DNA of 64,000 nt from NCBI GenBank assembly GCA_040766585.1, contig JAXGQE010000009.1, forward strand, positions 1 to 64,000, given 5' to 3'. The position numbers were made by a program, and so were the translations under genes. The notes beneath the pieces are model-generated. The model worked only from the letters and a program-made list of their open reading frames with translations, ran no database searches and was not told where the DNA came from. Below, piece by piece: positions 17,634 to 25,791 of this stretch. This DNA is from JAXGQE01 sp040766585. GTDB taxonomy: Bacteria; Bacillota; SLNR01. The stretch's first letter is position 1. Each line of letters begins with the position of its first letter.

Positions 17634-18787
17634 CACTTGCCCTCCTTCATATAGCGCTGCAAAGCGATGTTTCGATCCAATAGAAGATACCGATCCAACA
17701 TCTCTTGCTCATCCATGAGCAGATCCCGCAATCCGTCAATAATCATATCCTGGAGAATGTCAAAATCGAAACTGCCCAAAGCGGCACTTTCGTGGGCCTT
17801 TTGCAGGGACAGCGGGTATAGAGGAACCGGAAACCCATTCAGGGCATCCGCCAGTAGATAACCAATAATGGATGCAGCGTCATGCTGCTGATCAGTCCAG
17901 ATATCGACCGGCCAGATTGGATCTTGTTCCATATCCCCAAATTTCAAAAAATACATTTTCCCAGCCGCAAAGATATTCTTTCGTGTGTCTTCAGATTCCG
18001 AGTAAGCATTTTGATAGTACTCCACATGATTGTACACGGTTTCTTCCAGTGACTCCGGAACCGCCACATAGCACGGGTAGCGGTTTGTGAGTATCCTCTC
18101 CAAGTACATGGCCAGCTGATACCGCTTGAGAATCTAGCTGTTTTTCGCCATCCCTACAATATACAGTTTCCTTTTTGAATTGTCCCGCTGTTGGCGAACC
18201 CCTTCAGCAAGACCCTTCATAAGCTTGGCAAAAATAGGGCGATACATCATGATGCTTCTCAACAACCCGTCACGAATCACGATGGTATCCGTACCAAAGT
18301 CCTTGCTTCGGACAATGGAAAACAAAATGGCCCATTCCATTAGATCCCGATATACCAGGATCCAACGAGAGCCATTTGTTCCTTCTTTGGATTGAGATAA
18401 AAACGGAGATAACTGCGTAAGGGAGTTGACCCCTAGATAGGCCATCATTTCCCCCAAGGGTGTATTGGGTATTCCATTACGAGAAAGATGCTTCAGAGAG
18501 ATTTGTTCCAGATCAGAGGAGGCAGTCACTGCTTCGAGGCAATATTCGTTGGCACTGGAATCAACGACCCGAATGATTTGCAGCAGGAATGGGTCAAACT
18601 GCACCTGGTTGTTTCCACCATCTGCAGCGACCAAAGAAAGAGAAGCGGAAGTGCGCGGGTGAATTCGTTTTACCTGCCCACGCAACGGGCGAATCTCTCG
18701 CCTCAGATCATCCAGAACGATTCGATCTTTATGGAGTCGTGCCGCAATTTCCTCTTTGATCACAGAAAAGTCCCTCGGATCAATCAC
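17633..18787 (-). pseudogene. NurA-like nuclease gene with one in-frame amber codon
   Basis: The frame from the GTG at 18787 to the TGA at 17633-17635 is exactly in register over 385 codons, but contains a TAG at 18134-18136. The first part has the NurA motif LVAADGGNNQVQFDP near residue 54 and a second acidic cluster, TIVIRDGLL. The second part continues seamlessly after the TAG (IVGMAKNS, stop, ILKRYQLAMYLE) and contains WTDQQHDAASIIGYLLADAL, as in NurA C-termini. Full length would be 384 residues, normal for the family. A CAG-to-TAG change would explain it. The downstream part has its own ATG (18109) but no good ribosome site. Readthrough, a suppressor tRNA or a sequencing error remain possible. 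Confidence 0.75.
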
Positions 18788-18903
18788 TTCAACACCATCC
18801 TGTCAACCTGTCGGTCCAAACTTTGAATGGAGGCAAGGTCCGCATTCTGTGGCAATTCCTTTCCAGAATTACACAATAATATCCATTTCGACCGAATCTG
18901 CAT
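18784..18903 (-). CDS. 39-residue small protein coupled to nurA
   Basis: ATG at 18903 follows GGAGG at ideal spacing. The frame runs 39 codons and its TGA overlaps the GTG start of nurA in a GTGA junction, the classic sign of translational coupling. The product begins MQIRSKWILLCNSG and is basic at the start. I do not recognise it. It may be a genuine third member of the HerA-NurA unit, or a leader whose translation opens the nurA start. Debris of other genes lies just upstream. Confidence 0.45.
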   Translation of the reverse strand: MQIRSKWILLCNSGKELPQNADLASIQSLDRQVDRMVLK

Positions 18904-18935
18904 GAATCCTCCTAACCGACGTAAATTTTGACGAA

Positions 18936-19163
18936 TTATGGCATATACAATCTAGGCTCAGATTCTGTAAAGGTCAAACAACTACCGCTGACTCTGAAGA
19001 GATTTTTAGTCTTCACTACTATCTCAACCAATCTCTCTGTCTTGGGAATACCGCCCTGGTTAAGCTGGCTATCGATTCCACCGTCTTTAGATGACCAATC
19101 GTTTTCGAGCTGAAAGTTCAGGTATATTAATACTACAGTAAGGCTTCCTGAGCCATGCTGTGA
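18936..19163 (-). pseudogene. C-terminal gene fragment, possibly DUF4365-like
   Basis: A minus-strand frame bounded by stops reads like protein over 75 codons, including FQLENDWSSKDGGID, RLVEIVVKTK and SCLTFTESEPRL. The order (acidic Asp pair, then a V-E/Q-x-K strand, then a hydrophobic strand) resembles the nuclease-like core of DUF4365 proteins found in defence islands. It has no start codon with a ribosome site and no N-terminal part. I treat it as a truncated remnant; the family assignment is tentative. Confidence 0.3.
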
Positions 19164-19214
19164 TTATATACAAATACGTCCCATGAAATCCTTCTTCGCC
19201 CAAAACTGTTTGGG

Positions 19215-19328
19215 TCATCGGATCTTCAATTTCATTAAAATTAAGCTTGACTCAGATTTCAAGTGGTCACTTAGAAATATTCCAATGCAGAGTGAGGCCA
19301 ATTTCCGAATTTTCGCTTTCAAGCTCAT
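19215..19328 (-). pseudogene. Remnant start of an AbiEii-type toxin gene
   Basis: Eleven bases after the AbiEi stop, an ATG opens MSLKAKIRKLA, which is how AbiEii nucleotidyltransferase toxins commonly begin. The similarity ends there: the frame continues for 27 unrelated codons to a TGA and none of the nucleotidyltransferase motifs appear downstream. The position is exactly where the toxin belongs in an AbiE type IV toxin-antitoxin operon, so deletion of the toxin body is the most natural explanation. Confidence 0.5.
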
Positions 19329-19339
19329 GCTATTGGCAC

Positions 19340-19936
19340 TCAAAGCAGCATCTCCAGGTATTTTTGCAGTACATTTTGAATATTGAGCTTTTTAGCATAA
19401 TCCATCAGAATGGTAAGATCCGAGGACTTCATATTGACAAATCGTATTAGGGCATCATTCAGTATCGGAACATCGATCCGGTTTCTGCTTCTGACAATAT
19501 CGCAGATCGTCCTTTCTATGTTATACGTTCGAATTGGATTGCCGTGGGAACTCTGAACAGTTTCAACCCCCAGATCATGAAGCTCTTTTTTGATATAGTA
19601 CATTTTAAATCTCCTTGCCACAGTTCCGACTACTTTATATCCGCTTGGTACAGAGGCAGAGTATTCGAAGGGCGTTCGATCCGATAGCCCATGCAAATAG
19701 AGTGCTGTTTCATGGGAATAGATCAGCTTCGGATATTTCACCTGCATGAAATACATTTCGTCTACAATGGAATCCGATGAAACATAAACACCACGACCCA
19801 CTCGTTCCAATTTCCCTTCGGCTACCATCATCTGTAGATAAATTCTTGGAATTTCATAGAGATCCAGGTCAGCGCTGAGAACCGTGCCGTGCTGATTTTG
19901 AATGATTCTTTCGAGCTTTTCACGGTATTTCACCAT
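19340..19936 (-). CDS. AbiEi-family antitoxin / transcription repressor
   Basis: About 198 residues. The N-terminal winged-helix-like part (YEIPRIYLQMMVAEGKLERV, GRGVYVSSDS) is followed by the conserved SHETALYLHGLSDRTP block and a C-terminal domain with TYNIERTICDIVRSR and a helical tail. This is the AbiEi antitoxin layout: the N-terminal domain binds operator DNA and the C-terminal domain neutralises the AbiEii toxin. Several ATG/GTG codons are tandem at the start; the ATG at 19936 has fair spacing from GAGG. A strong promoter embedded in an inverted repeat lies just upstream, fitting autorepression. The toxin partner downstream is reduced to a remnant. Confidence 0.8.
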   Translation of the reverse strand: MVKYREKLERIIQNQHGTVLSADLDLYEIPRIYLQMMVAEGKLERVGRGVYVSSDSIVDEMYFMQVKYPKLIYSHETALYLHGLSDRTPFEYSASVPSGYKVVGTVARRFKMYYIKKELHDLGVETVQSSHGNPIRTYNIERTICDIVRSRNRIDVPILNDALIRFVNMKSSDLTILMDYAKKLNIQNVLQKYLEMLL

Positions 19937-19954
19937 CATCACCTCGTTTTACAT

Positions 19955-19993
19955 ATATACTTATATTGTATCCCATTTAAGTATATTTGTAAA
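19955..19993 (-). promoter_or_regulatory. Promoter with inverted-repeat operator for the AbiEi gene
   Basis: On the minus strand TTTACA (19993-19988) and TACAAT (19970-19965) are separated by exactly 17 bases, a near-consensus vegetative promoter. ATATACTTA and TAAGTATAT (19955-19986) form a 9-base inverted repeat that straddles the -10 box with a 14-base centre. AbiEi antitoxins repress their own operon by binding inverted repeats, so this is a plausible operator. The ribosome site GAGG follows about 15 bases later. Confidence 0.7.
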
Positions 19994-20184
19994 CATATTC
20001 TATGCTTCTTACACTACTCGGATCAGCATCATCCCTCTCTAGACTCGTGACCAAAAGGCTGTATGGTGTTGATACGGACTATGCACCATATGTCAATACA
20101 AATTGAAGCGTAAGAATCTTCACAATGAAAAGGTGATTCGCATAATCCCTTCATCCAAAGGATAGCCATTCAATCCACCATGTC

Positions 20185-20213
20185 AAAAAAAATTGACCCT
20201 ATACTCGGGTCAA
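20185..20213 (-). terminator. Rho-independent terminator of the SWIM gene
   Basis: TTGACCC, a seven-base loop and GGGTCAA form a stem that overlaps the last codons of the SWIM-domain gene. On the minus strand it is followed directly by eight T residues. It ends the SWIM transcript ahead of the AbiEi region. Confidence 0.85.
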
Positions 20214-21926
20214 TTCATCTTTCAATGCAGGCCTTCTTCTATATCGAATCAATAGATCCTCTTTGATCTCTTCAGCCAGTTCAGTTCCACCTGCCGATTT
20301 AAGCTTCCGAATCAGGTTACCGATGCGTTGATAATCCTTCCGACCTCCAGCATTTTCGGCAATCATTTCAATGAGTTTTTTGAATGCAGCATACACGGCT
20401 TCAAAAAATTCAGGGAGAAGATACGGATAGAATGTTTCCACTTCTTCGGGAATTCTCTGCACATATTCTGAGAGCTTTTCCATCTCTCTTTCTTCAAGTA
20501 GGATTTTTGCATACTGATGCCTGAAATGCAGTTTTTGCTGAACGAATTGCTGGATAATCTCAGGGTAGAAATCCTTCCATTGTTCCCTTGGGTAAGTACT
20601 TTTCAGTTCCAGATAGTACTGGAAGCTTCCATCAAGAACGAAATCACGAGCTAGATTCCTTTGCTCTGATATATTCCCGGATCGTACATATGCGGCATAT
20701 CGATACTCTCGCCAAACATCGCGCAGACTCGCTCTACCCGTATTATTCTTCTCTCCATCCAAAGCTAACTGGATGACAGAATCGTAGTCTTTCTCCTCCA
20801 TAGCCCGCTCGATCTTCATCTTTCTGAAACTGGGGTACTGCAGGTGCTGGCTGATGAACTCTTGGGCTCTTTCATCGCCATCGTACTGCCGAATCATTGT
20901 GTAGCGAATTTGATTCACTTTTTCATTATAAAACTGATGAATCCGTGACTCACCATCTTTTTTGTCCAAATAGGCACGGAGAGCCTGCTCTACCTTTTCT
21001 CTCAATTCAGGAGAAAAGGCAGTTCGCGCACACATTTCATAAAAAGCCAATTGCCAATCCGCCCAATCTTCGTATAGTTTGCGACTCGCCTCCGACATTA
21101 GCTCTTTGCATACCTGTTGTTTTTCAAGTCCATTCAAATCTCCCTCGACAAGTATGTCTTCAATGACTCCAAATCCGTAATCAACCGTACTCCCTATAAA
21201 GCCGTCTGAATCATCGGCTCTTGTCAGCAGATTGACCATTTCCCTGATCACACAAATAACAAGATTCACGGCATGGGTATGTTTCCCTCTATGACTTGCT
21301 TGCTTTGCTTGCTGCAATACAAGTTCTGCTCCCTCAACAGCTCTCGGTGCCGCTGAATAGGATACAAAGCCACTTCGGTCCGCATTCATTCGGATGTAAT
21401 CCTTCATTAAGCCAATCGATTTCAACCGTTCCTCTTTTTCATCCCACTGATTGAACAGAAGTTCGGCTCTCAGTTTGACCTCTTCATAGTCATTGGCAAT
21501 TTCTACAAGAAAATCCACCAGCTCCTCTTTACTCCGAGCTGTCAATATTTCCGATAGATCCGGGCTCTGCTCATTACGGTCAAATAGTTCTCTTCTCTTA
21601 GCTCCTTCATGAGTACAGAAAGTGTCGGGCCCATCTCCGGTTGTAGATGGAATCCCCCTTGCTTTACGTATTTCCAGAAAAACAGCTACCTGATGTTTGC
21701 AAAATTCTCCATAATCATAAGGGCAGGTACAATCGCTGTCCAGAATATTCATATCATCATCTAGCTCGACTTCCACATCGTAGGTTTTGGTGCCTTCAAC
21801 CCTAGCCGAATACATTTGTTCATCGTTTTCCTGAACGTATTTCACTTTGCCTTGGCGAAAATAATCAAGCCCGCGGAGATAAATGATCGGATCGATGTAC
21901 CCTTCAAAGTTTTGCAGATTTATCAT
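20199..21926 (-). CDS. SWIM zinc-finger protein
   Basis: A 575-residue protein. The N-terminal part has the SWIM zinc finger CTCPYDYGEFCKH near residue 68, preceded by two beta strands typical of SWIM families (YLRGLDYFRQGKV and VEGTKTYDVEVELDDD). The rest is a long helical-repeat region with conserved segments such as EWRDVWREYRYAAYV-like repeats near 390. SWIM fingers bind DNA or proteins, and in bacteria they are often found with SNF2-type helicases; none lies next to this one. The gene is single and ends in a strong terminator. The molecular role is unknown. Confidence 0.8.
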   Translation of the reverse strand: MINLQNFEGYIDPIIYLRGLDYFRQGKVKYVQENDEQMYSARVEGTKTYDVEVELDDDMNILDSDCTCPYDYGEFCKHQVAVFLEIRKARGIPSTTGDGPDTFCTHEGAKRRELFDRNEQSPDLSEILTARSKEELVDFLVEIANDYEEVKLRAELLFNQWDEKEERLKSIGLMKDYIRMNADRSGFVSYSAAPRAVEGAELVLQQAKQASHRGKHTHAVNLVICVIREMVNLLTRADDSDGFIGSTVDYGFGVIEDILVEGDLNGLEKQQVCKELMSEASRKLYEDWADWQLAFYEMCARTAFSPELREKVEQALRAYLDKKDGESRIHQFYNEKVNQIRYTMIRQYDGDERAQEFISQHLQYPSFRKMKIERAMEEKDYDSVIQLALDGEKNNTGRASLRDVWREYRYAAYVRSGNISEQRNLARDFVLDGSFQYYLELKSTYPREQWKDFYPEIIQQFVQQKLHFRHQYAKILLEEREMEKLSEYVQRIPEEVETFYPYLLPEFFEAVYAAFKKLIEMIAENAGGRKDYQRIGNLIRKLKSAGGTELAEEIKEDLLIRYRRRPALKDELTRV

Positions 21927-22355
21927 AAATGATCCCTGTCTTTCGCCAGATAATTGATGGATTTGCCAACTACTTAACCGTACTACATATTCAATCTCTC
22001 TCTGAGATTTTTACCAAAGAGAATATCTGCGATGACCGGAGGGTCAATTGTATCAATCAGAAGCAGCGTCTCCCGATTTCTATACTGACATCCATGCATC
22101 GAACAGTATTTTCCATCAATTATGTTGAGCGGCTTTTGCAGCAACTGAAGCGAATAGTTCTGTCGCACAGTCTGCAACCAGAACAGAGTCATTCACCAGA
22201 AGAAGTCGATGATCGAATTCAATGTCAAAAACCAATCGCGGATTATCCAGTCAACCCTTGGGGTTACCCATAGGATTTGGATAATTGGGAATAACTCAAC
22301 AACCCAGTATCAGGAATAAGATTTTATCACTTAGAGCTATACGGAAATGTCTCGG
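21927..22355. other. Intergenic stretch with protein-like debris
   Basis: No intact gene is visible. On the minus strand two short stretches read like protein in different frames: 22116-22250 (FDIEFDHRLLLVNDSVLVAD) and about 21983-22110 (RNRETLLLIDTIDPPVIADI). The frame break and stops between them suggest an old degraded gene, or chance. The plus-strand frame across the same bases has no ribosome site. It marks the boundary between the AT-rich accessory island and the GC-richer housekeeping region. Confidence 0.35.
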
Positions 22356-23705
22356 CTATCCGGTAATCGCCAAACTCCCATTTCTGTTTAAGACCCGATA
22401 CGCCCCATAAGCCACGATCAGCTCGGCCGAAAATCCCACCAGCTGTCCCATGGCCCCAATCATGCTGCCCATCTGAGGAAATACTGCACTGGTGAACAAC
22501 ACAGCCAGAGTAACTGCCCCCAGATTGGCCATCTTGCAAAGGCTGACAATCCGGGTATGCTGGTTCAACAGCAAAATCCCCATGTAGTACTCCTGCACAC
22601 ACAAAACCAACGGCAGTGCACTCATCACCCTCAGCGCATTTAAAACCGGCTGAATCATTTGGTCGCTGACCGCAATCAGATTCACCAGAATCCAGGTCCC
22701 CACAGGGGTAAAGGCGATGGTTCCCAGCAACAGAAACCCGGTGATGCCGAAGCCCAGGGCAAAAGTCTTCACCTTGGCAAATCCGCCTTTTTCCTGAATG
22801 AATACCATGGTGGCCTGATGCACATTCTGACAAGGCGCATTGATGATCCAGCCCAGGGATGTGGCCACCTGGAACGCCGCCAGCGCTATGGCTGGATTCA
22901 GGCTTCGGGCCATCCCCGCCGTCATAATGGGCCGGGTCATGCTGAACAGAACAGCCGCTAGAATCAGCGGATAGAAGAATGTGGCCGCCTGAAGCATCGT
23001 CAGCTCCCCATCTTTGGGATCCTCCACCCCATCCGGCGGTTCCACCAGCTTTCTTCCCCGGTACATGGAATAGAAAGCTTCCGTAGCAATTCCCGCCACA
23101 ATGGTCACACCGCCCACATAGCCCCCTCGGACCAGATCAAACCGGGTAAACAGAAAGATCAGAGTGATCATCACCGTGATGCGGGCAAACATGGCATGGG
23201 TAACAAAAATGGTTTTCTTGCGCCGGATCAGCACCCCATGGTACAGGGAACGAATACACGACACAACCGCCATCAGCATGGTGAACCGAAACACCTGAAT
23301 CGCCGGTGTCAACAGTTCATCCGAGACCCCCAGCAGTTCTCCAAATACATATTGTCCCAACGAGGTGTATCCCACCCCGATCATCAACAGAAAGAAAAAG
23401 GCCAAAGTCCCCACCGCCACATTGCGAACCACTTTAAATGACTTGGGACCGTGGAATAAGGCGATCATCATCTGCCGGGCCAGCACCATGGGCGATTCCG
23501 CCAAGCTGGACACCGTCAGCGCCACCGCATAGGCCGCCATGGAGATCTCCGGCATATAGGTCCGGGAGGTCCCTGCGGCAATAATCGAATGGGATGTCAT
23601 CATCAGTGCCGATGTCAGGCCCAAAGGTATAAAAAAGGTCAGGATCCGCCGCATGGTCACGGCCGGTTCCTGAGTATCACTGTCAAGCTGTGGGATCGGG
23701 TTCAT
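22356..23705 (-). CDS. MATE/MOP-superfamily membrane transporter
   Basis: A 449-residue integral membrane protein with about twelve hydrophobic segments in two similar halves (the first beginning MRRILTFFIPLGLTSALMM, the second near FFYPLILAAVLFSMTRPIM). This is the twofold layout of MOP exporters; the sequence is closer to the ANKH/MATE-like branch than to NorM drug pumps. The start was placed at the ATG at 23705, eight bases after AGGAG, rather than at an upstream in-frame ATG without a site. The substrate cannot be predicted. It stands alone on the minus strand. Confidence 0.75.
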   Translation of the reverse strand: MNPIPQLDSDTQEPAVTMRRILTFFIPLGLTSALMMTSHSIIAAGTSRTYMPEISMAAYAVALTVSSLAESPMVLARQMMIALFHGPKSFKVVRNVAVGTLAFFFLLMIGVGYTSLGQYVFGELLGVSDELLTPAIQVFRFTMLMAVVSCIRSLYHGVLIRRKKTIFVTHAMFARITVMITLIFLFTRFDLVRGGYVGGVTIVAGIATEAFYSMYRGRKLVEPPDGVEDPKDGELTMLQAATFFYPLILAAVLFSMTRPIMTAGMARSLNPAIALAAFQVATSLGWIINAPCQNVHQATMVFIQEKGGFAKVKTFALGFGITGFLLLGTIAFTPVGTWILVNLIAVSDQMIQPVLNALRVMSALPLVLCVQEYYMGILLLNQHTRIVSLCKMANLGAVTLAVLFTSAVFPQMGSMIGAMGQLVGFSAELIVAYGAYRVLNRNGSLAITG

Positions 23706-23836
23706 ACTTCCATCTCCTGTCTGAATATCGAAGCAGACTTCATTCTGCCGGTACATATTTGTATACTGTACACTATACCGCAGGAGTCTGGCCCTGTAAA
23801 TAGCGGCTGCACAAATTCTGCCAGTAATTCAAGGAC

Positions 23837-24055
23837 TCAAGCCATTTCCTCTGAAGATACTTTCATCCGTTCAGGAATAAGAATCTCATATCCTGGGCAA
23901 ACTCTATCAAAAAAAGAAACCTCAACGAAAAATCCCAGTCCTACAATCTCATCCTCGCCCCATCCAGAATACCCGGTAAATCTGATTGGGGAATTCCATG
24001 AACAAAAAAAGGGAGTTATGAATTCATCGTCATAAGCCCCTCTGCTATGCTTCAC
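23837..24055 (-). CDS. Possible 72-residue hypothetical protein
   Basis: A GTG-started frame begins four bases after the stop of the 169-residue gene upstream. It reads like protein (FTGYSGWGEDEIVGLGFFVE, then CPGYEILIPERMKVS) with unbiased codons, but has no strong ribosome site beyond AGGGTG. Base composition is more AT-rich than its neighbours. It could be a small cotranscribed protein or a pseudogene remnant. No family recognised. Confidence 0.4.
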   Translation of the reverse strand: MKHSRGAYDDEFITPFFCSWNSPIRFTGYSGWGEDEIVGLGFFVEVSFFDRVCPGYEILIPERMKVSSEEMA

Positions 24056-24059
24056 ACCA

Positions 24060-24569
24060 TCACCCTGACCCCACCGCCAACGGCTTCTGGTCGTACCGGT
24101 CCAGGGCTAGATTCACATCATGGATATTGTACATTTCATGCTCAATGCAAAACCGAATAATCAGGTCCCCCAGATCGCTTTCTGACAGCGCATAACCCAG
24201 GGTTTCCAGCAGTGCTTCCGTTTTTTCCAGATCCAGATGCAAGGCCAGACACAAAGCCACAACCGTATTTTTCCCCGGCCGATACCCATTCCCCGACCGG
24301 ATTTTGGAAAAATGGCGGCGGTCCAGCAACGCTCTCTTGTACACTTCCACATCCTCCAGACCCCGCTGGTCAATCAGAGCGTACAGCATATCCCGGAATT
24401 CCTTTTTCCGCTTCTTTTCGATGTATTGATCCATCTCCGATGATGCGAGACGGGGCAAATCTGATAACAGCTCTTCCCGAGCCATGGGCTGCCCGTACGT
24501 CCGAAAAACAGACTCATGGTTTTGAATGTATTGACTCAGCTTTTCCCACAAAGATGGACTCCAGATCAT
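24060..24569 (-). CDS. Uncharacterised helix-turn-helix-like protein
   Basis: A 169-residue, mostly helical protein. The central part (ALLDRRHFSKIRSG, then GYRPGKNTVVALCLALHLD) resembles the XRE-like helical core of a family common in Clostridia, and is followed by EALLETLGYALSESD and an IIRFCIEHEMYNIHDVN tail. That family is frequently found next to von Willebrand factor A genes, and a vWA gene starts 100 bases away on the opposite strand from a shared intergenic region. It may be a regulator or adaptor for that protein. No catalytic motif is visible. Confidence 0.65.
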   Translation of the reverse strand: MIWSPSLWEKLSQYIQNHESVFRTYGQPMAREELLSDLPRLASSEMDQYIEKKRKKEFRDMLYALIDQRGLEDVEVYKRALLDRRHFSKIRSGNGYRPGKNTVVALCLALHLDLEKTEALLETLGYALSESDLGDLIIRFCIEHEMYNIHDVNLALDRYDQKPLAVGSG

Positions 24570-24668
24570 ACCGATTCCGCCTTCCTTTGAAATGTCGCCT
24601 GCCGGGCGACCTGCTGCCAGTGATTTCTGATTATGATTATATCAAAAAGACAGAGAGGAAGATACACC

Positions 24669-25253
24669 ATGAAACGACCGCTCACCGATATCATCTGCAT
24701 TCTGGACCGCAGCGGGTCCATGGGGGGCCTGGAATCCGACACCATTGGCGGCTTCAACCAGTTTATCAAGTCCCAGTTGAAGGAAGAAGGTTCCACCCGC
24801 CTGACCGTCATTCTCTTCGATGACCAGTATGAAGTCCTCTGGGATCGGGAAGATGCCGCAACTGCCAAACTGACAAACAAAGAGTACTTCGTCCGAGGCT
24901 CCACCGCCCTGCTGGATGCCGTCGGGAAAACCATCCACCGCGTCAACCGGCGCCTCGCTGATAGCCCGGCATCCGACCATCCCGACCGGGTCATCGTAGT
25001 CATTACCACCGATGGTTATGAAAACAGCAGCCGCGAGTACACCCATGCCAAAGTGAGGGACATGGTGGAGTACCAGAAAGAACAGCACGATTGGCAGTTT
25101 GTGTTCCTGGGCGCCAACATCGATGTGGAACGGGAAGCCGAACAAATCGGGATCTCCCGGGAAGACGCCGTTCGCTTCGAAGCTTCCACAGATGGTGTGC
25201 AGGACATGTACTGCAAGCTGAACAGCTACATTTCAGAGAAACGAAAAAAATAA
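24669..25253 (+). CDS. von Willebrand factor A (vWA) domain protein
   Basis: A 194-residue, single-domain vWA protein with an intact metal-ion-dependent adhesion site: CILDRSGSMGGLE at residues 7-19, the later T of RGSTALLDAV and the D of ITTDGYEN. No signal peptide or membrane anchor, so it acts in the cytoplasm. The start at 24669 follows GAGGAAG. Stand-alone cytosolic vWA proteins of this type resemble TerY-like proteins and usually recruit partner proteins. It is divergent from the helix-turn-helix-like gene, which is a likely partner. A strong terminator follows. Confidence 0.85.
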   Translation: MKRPLTDIICILDRSGSMGGLESDTIGGFNQFIKSQLKEEGSTRLTVILFDDQYEVLWDREDAATAKLTNKEYFVRGSTALLDAVGKTIHRVNRRLADSPASDHPDRVIVVITTDGYENSSREYTHAKVRDMVEYQKEQHDWQFVFLGANIDVEREAEQIGISREDAVRFEASTDGVQDMYCKLNSYISEKRKK

Positions 25254-25267
25254 GGGACTAACCAAAA

Positions 25268-25316
25268 AGCACCCCGATACGATCGTTGTATCGCATCGGG
25301 GTGCTCGATTTTTTTT
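25268..25316 (+). terminator. Terminator after the vWA gene
   Basis: AGCACCCCGATACGA and its complement form a long GC-rich stem (25269-25305), followed by CGATTTTTTTT on the plus strand. The opposite strand ends the peroxiredoxin-like gene at the T tract, so the hairpin probably serves both convergent genes. Confidence 0.85.
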
Positions 25317-25791
25317 ATGGATTTTCGCTCATCAGATTGTCCAGCTTCTGCAATACCGGATCGTCATCCACGATGTCTTTCATGGACTCCCCGTAATGCA
25401 CCATCTGCAATGTTCCCCGGGAATCAATTAAGAACTGAGCCGGCATCCGCCCCAGCTTCAGCAGATTCACTTCCTGCCCATACAGCTTCAGAATCTTCTG
25501 CTCTGGGTCCGGAATCCCCATAAAGGGCAGATCATTGTTCTCCCAGTATTTTCGAAAATCAGCCGCATTTTCTGACCCCGCCGATACAATGACCGTATGC
25601 CTTTTTTCAAATAAGGGTTGATCCTGGCGCAACTGCGCCAGATGCTTCCTTGTAAACGGTCAGGCAAATCCTCGATTCAAGACCAGATACACCGGCCCGT
25701 TTTTGAGCAGTTCGGATAGCTTGATTTTCTTGTCGTGAAGATCTTTGGCTTCGAAATCCGGTGCCATATCCCCTTCCTGCAGTCTTGGCAT
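25315..25791 (-). CDS. Peroxiredoxin-like selenoprotein (UGA read as Sec)
   Basis: From the ATG at 25791 (GGAGGG seven bases upstream) the frame is open to the TAA at 25315-25317 except for one TGA at 25660-25662, codon 44. Across it the protein reads VYLVLNRGFA-U-PFTRKHLAQLRQD. Relatives have CPFC or similar here, with the first Cys as the peroxidatic residue, so the TGA sits exactly at the catalytic position (UxxT motif). Downstream the family features PDPEQKILKLYGQ and LGRMPAQFLIDSRG continue without a break. A hairpin fitting the bacterial SECIS consensus follows the TGA. I infer a 158-residue thioredoxin-fold selenol peroxidase-like enzyme. Automatic annotation would report only the truncated C-terminal part. 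A nonsense mutation is the alternative. Confidence 0.85.
25624..25641 (-). promoter_or_regulatory. Candidate bacterial SECIS hairpin of the peroxiredoxin-like gene
   Basis: CTGGCGC-AGTT-GCGCCAG in the message gives a perfect 7-base-pair stem with a 4-base loop. The loop begins 25 bases after the UGA and its second base is G. Published bacterial SECIS rules ask for a 3-14 base loop with a G in the first two positions, a 4-16 pair stem and 16-37 bases of spacing; all are met. Confidence 0.8.

Noticed and set aside
18134..18136. TAG in nurA as a pyrrolysine codon
   Set aside because: No pyl genes are in the window and the position is not a known pyrrolysine site. A simple CAG-to-TAG change is more economical.
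1..22000. CRISPR array or integrase associated with the defence island
   Set aside because: No regularly spaced repeats and no recombinase motif seen on either strand.
22327..22833. Glycine/cysteine-rich 168-residue frame inside the MATE gene
   Set aside because: It lies on the same strand in another frame, with the skewed composition typical of shadow frames of GC-rich genes.
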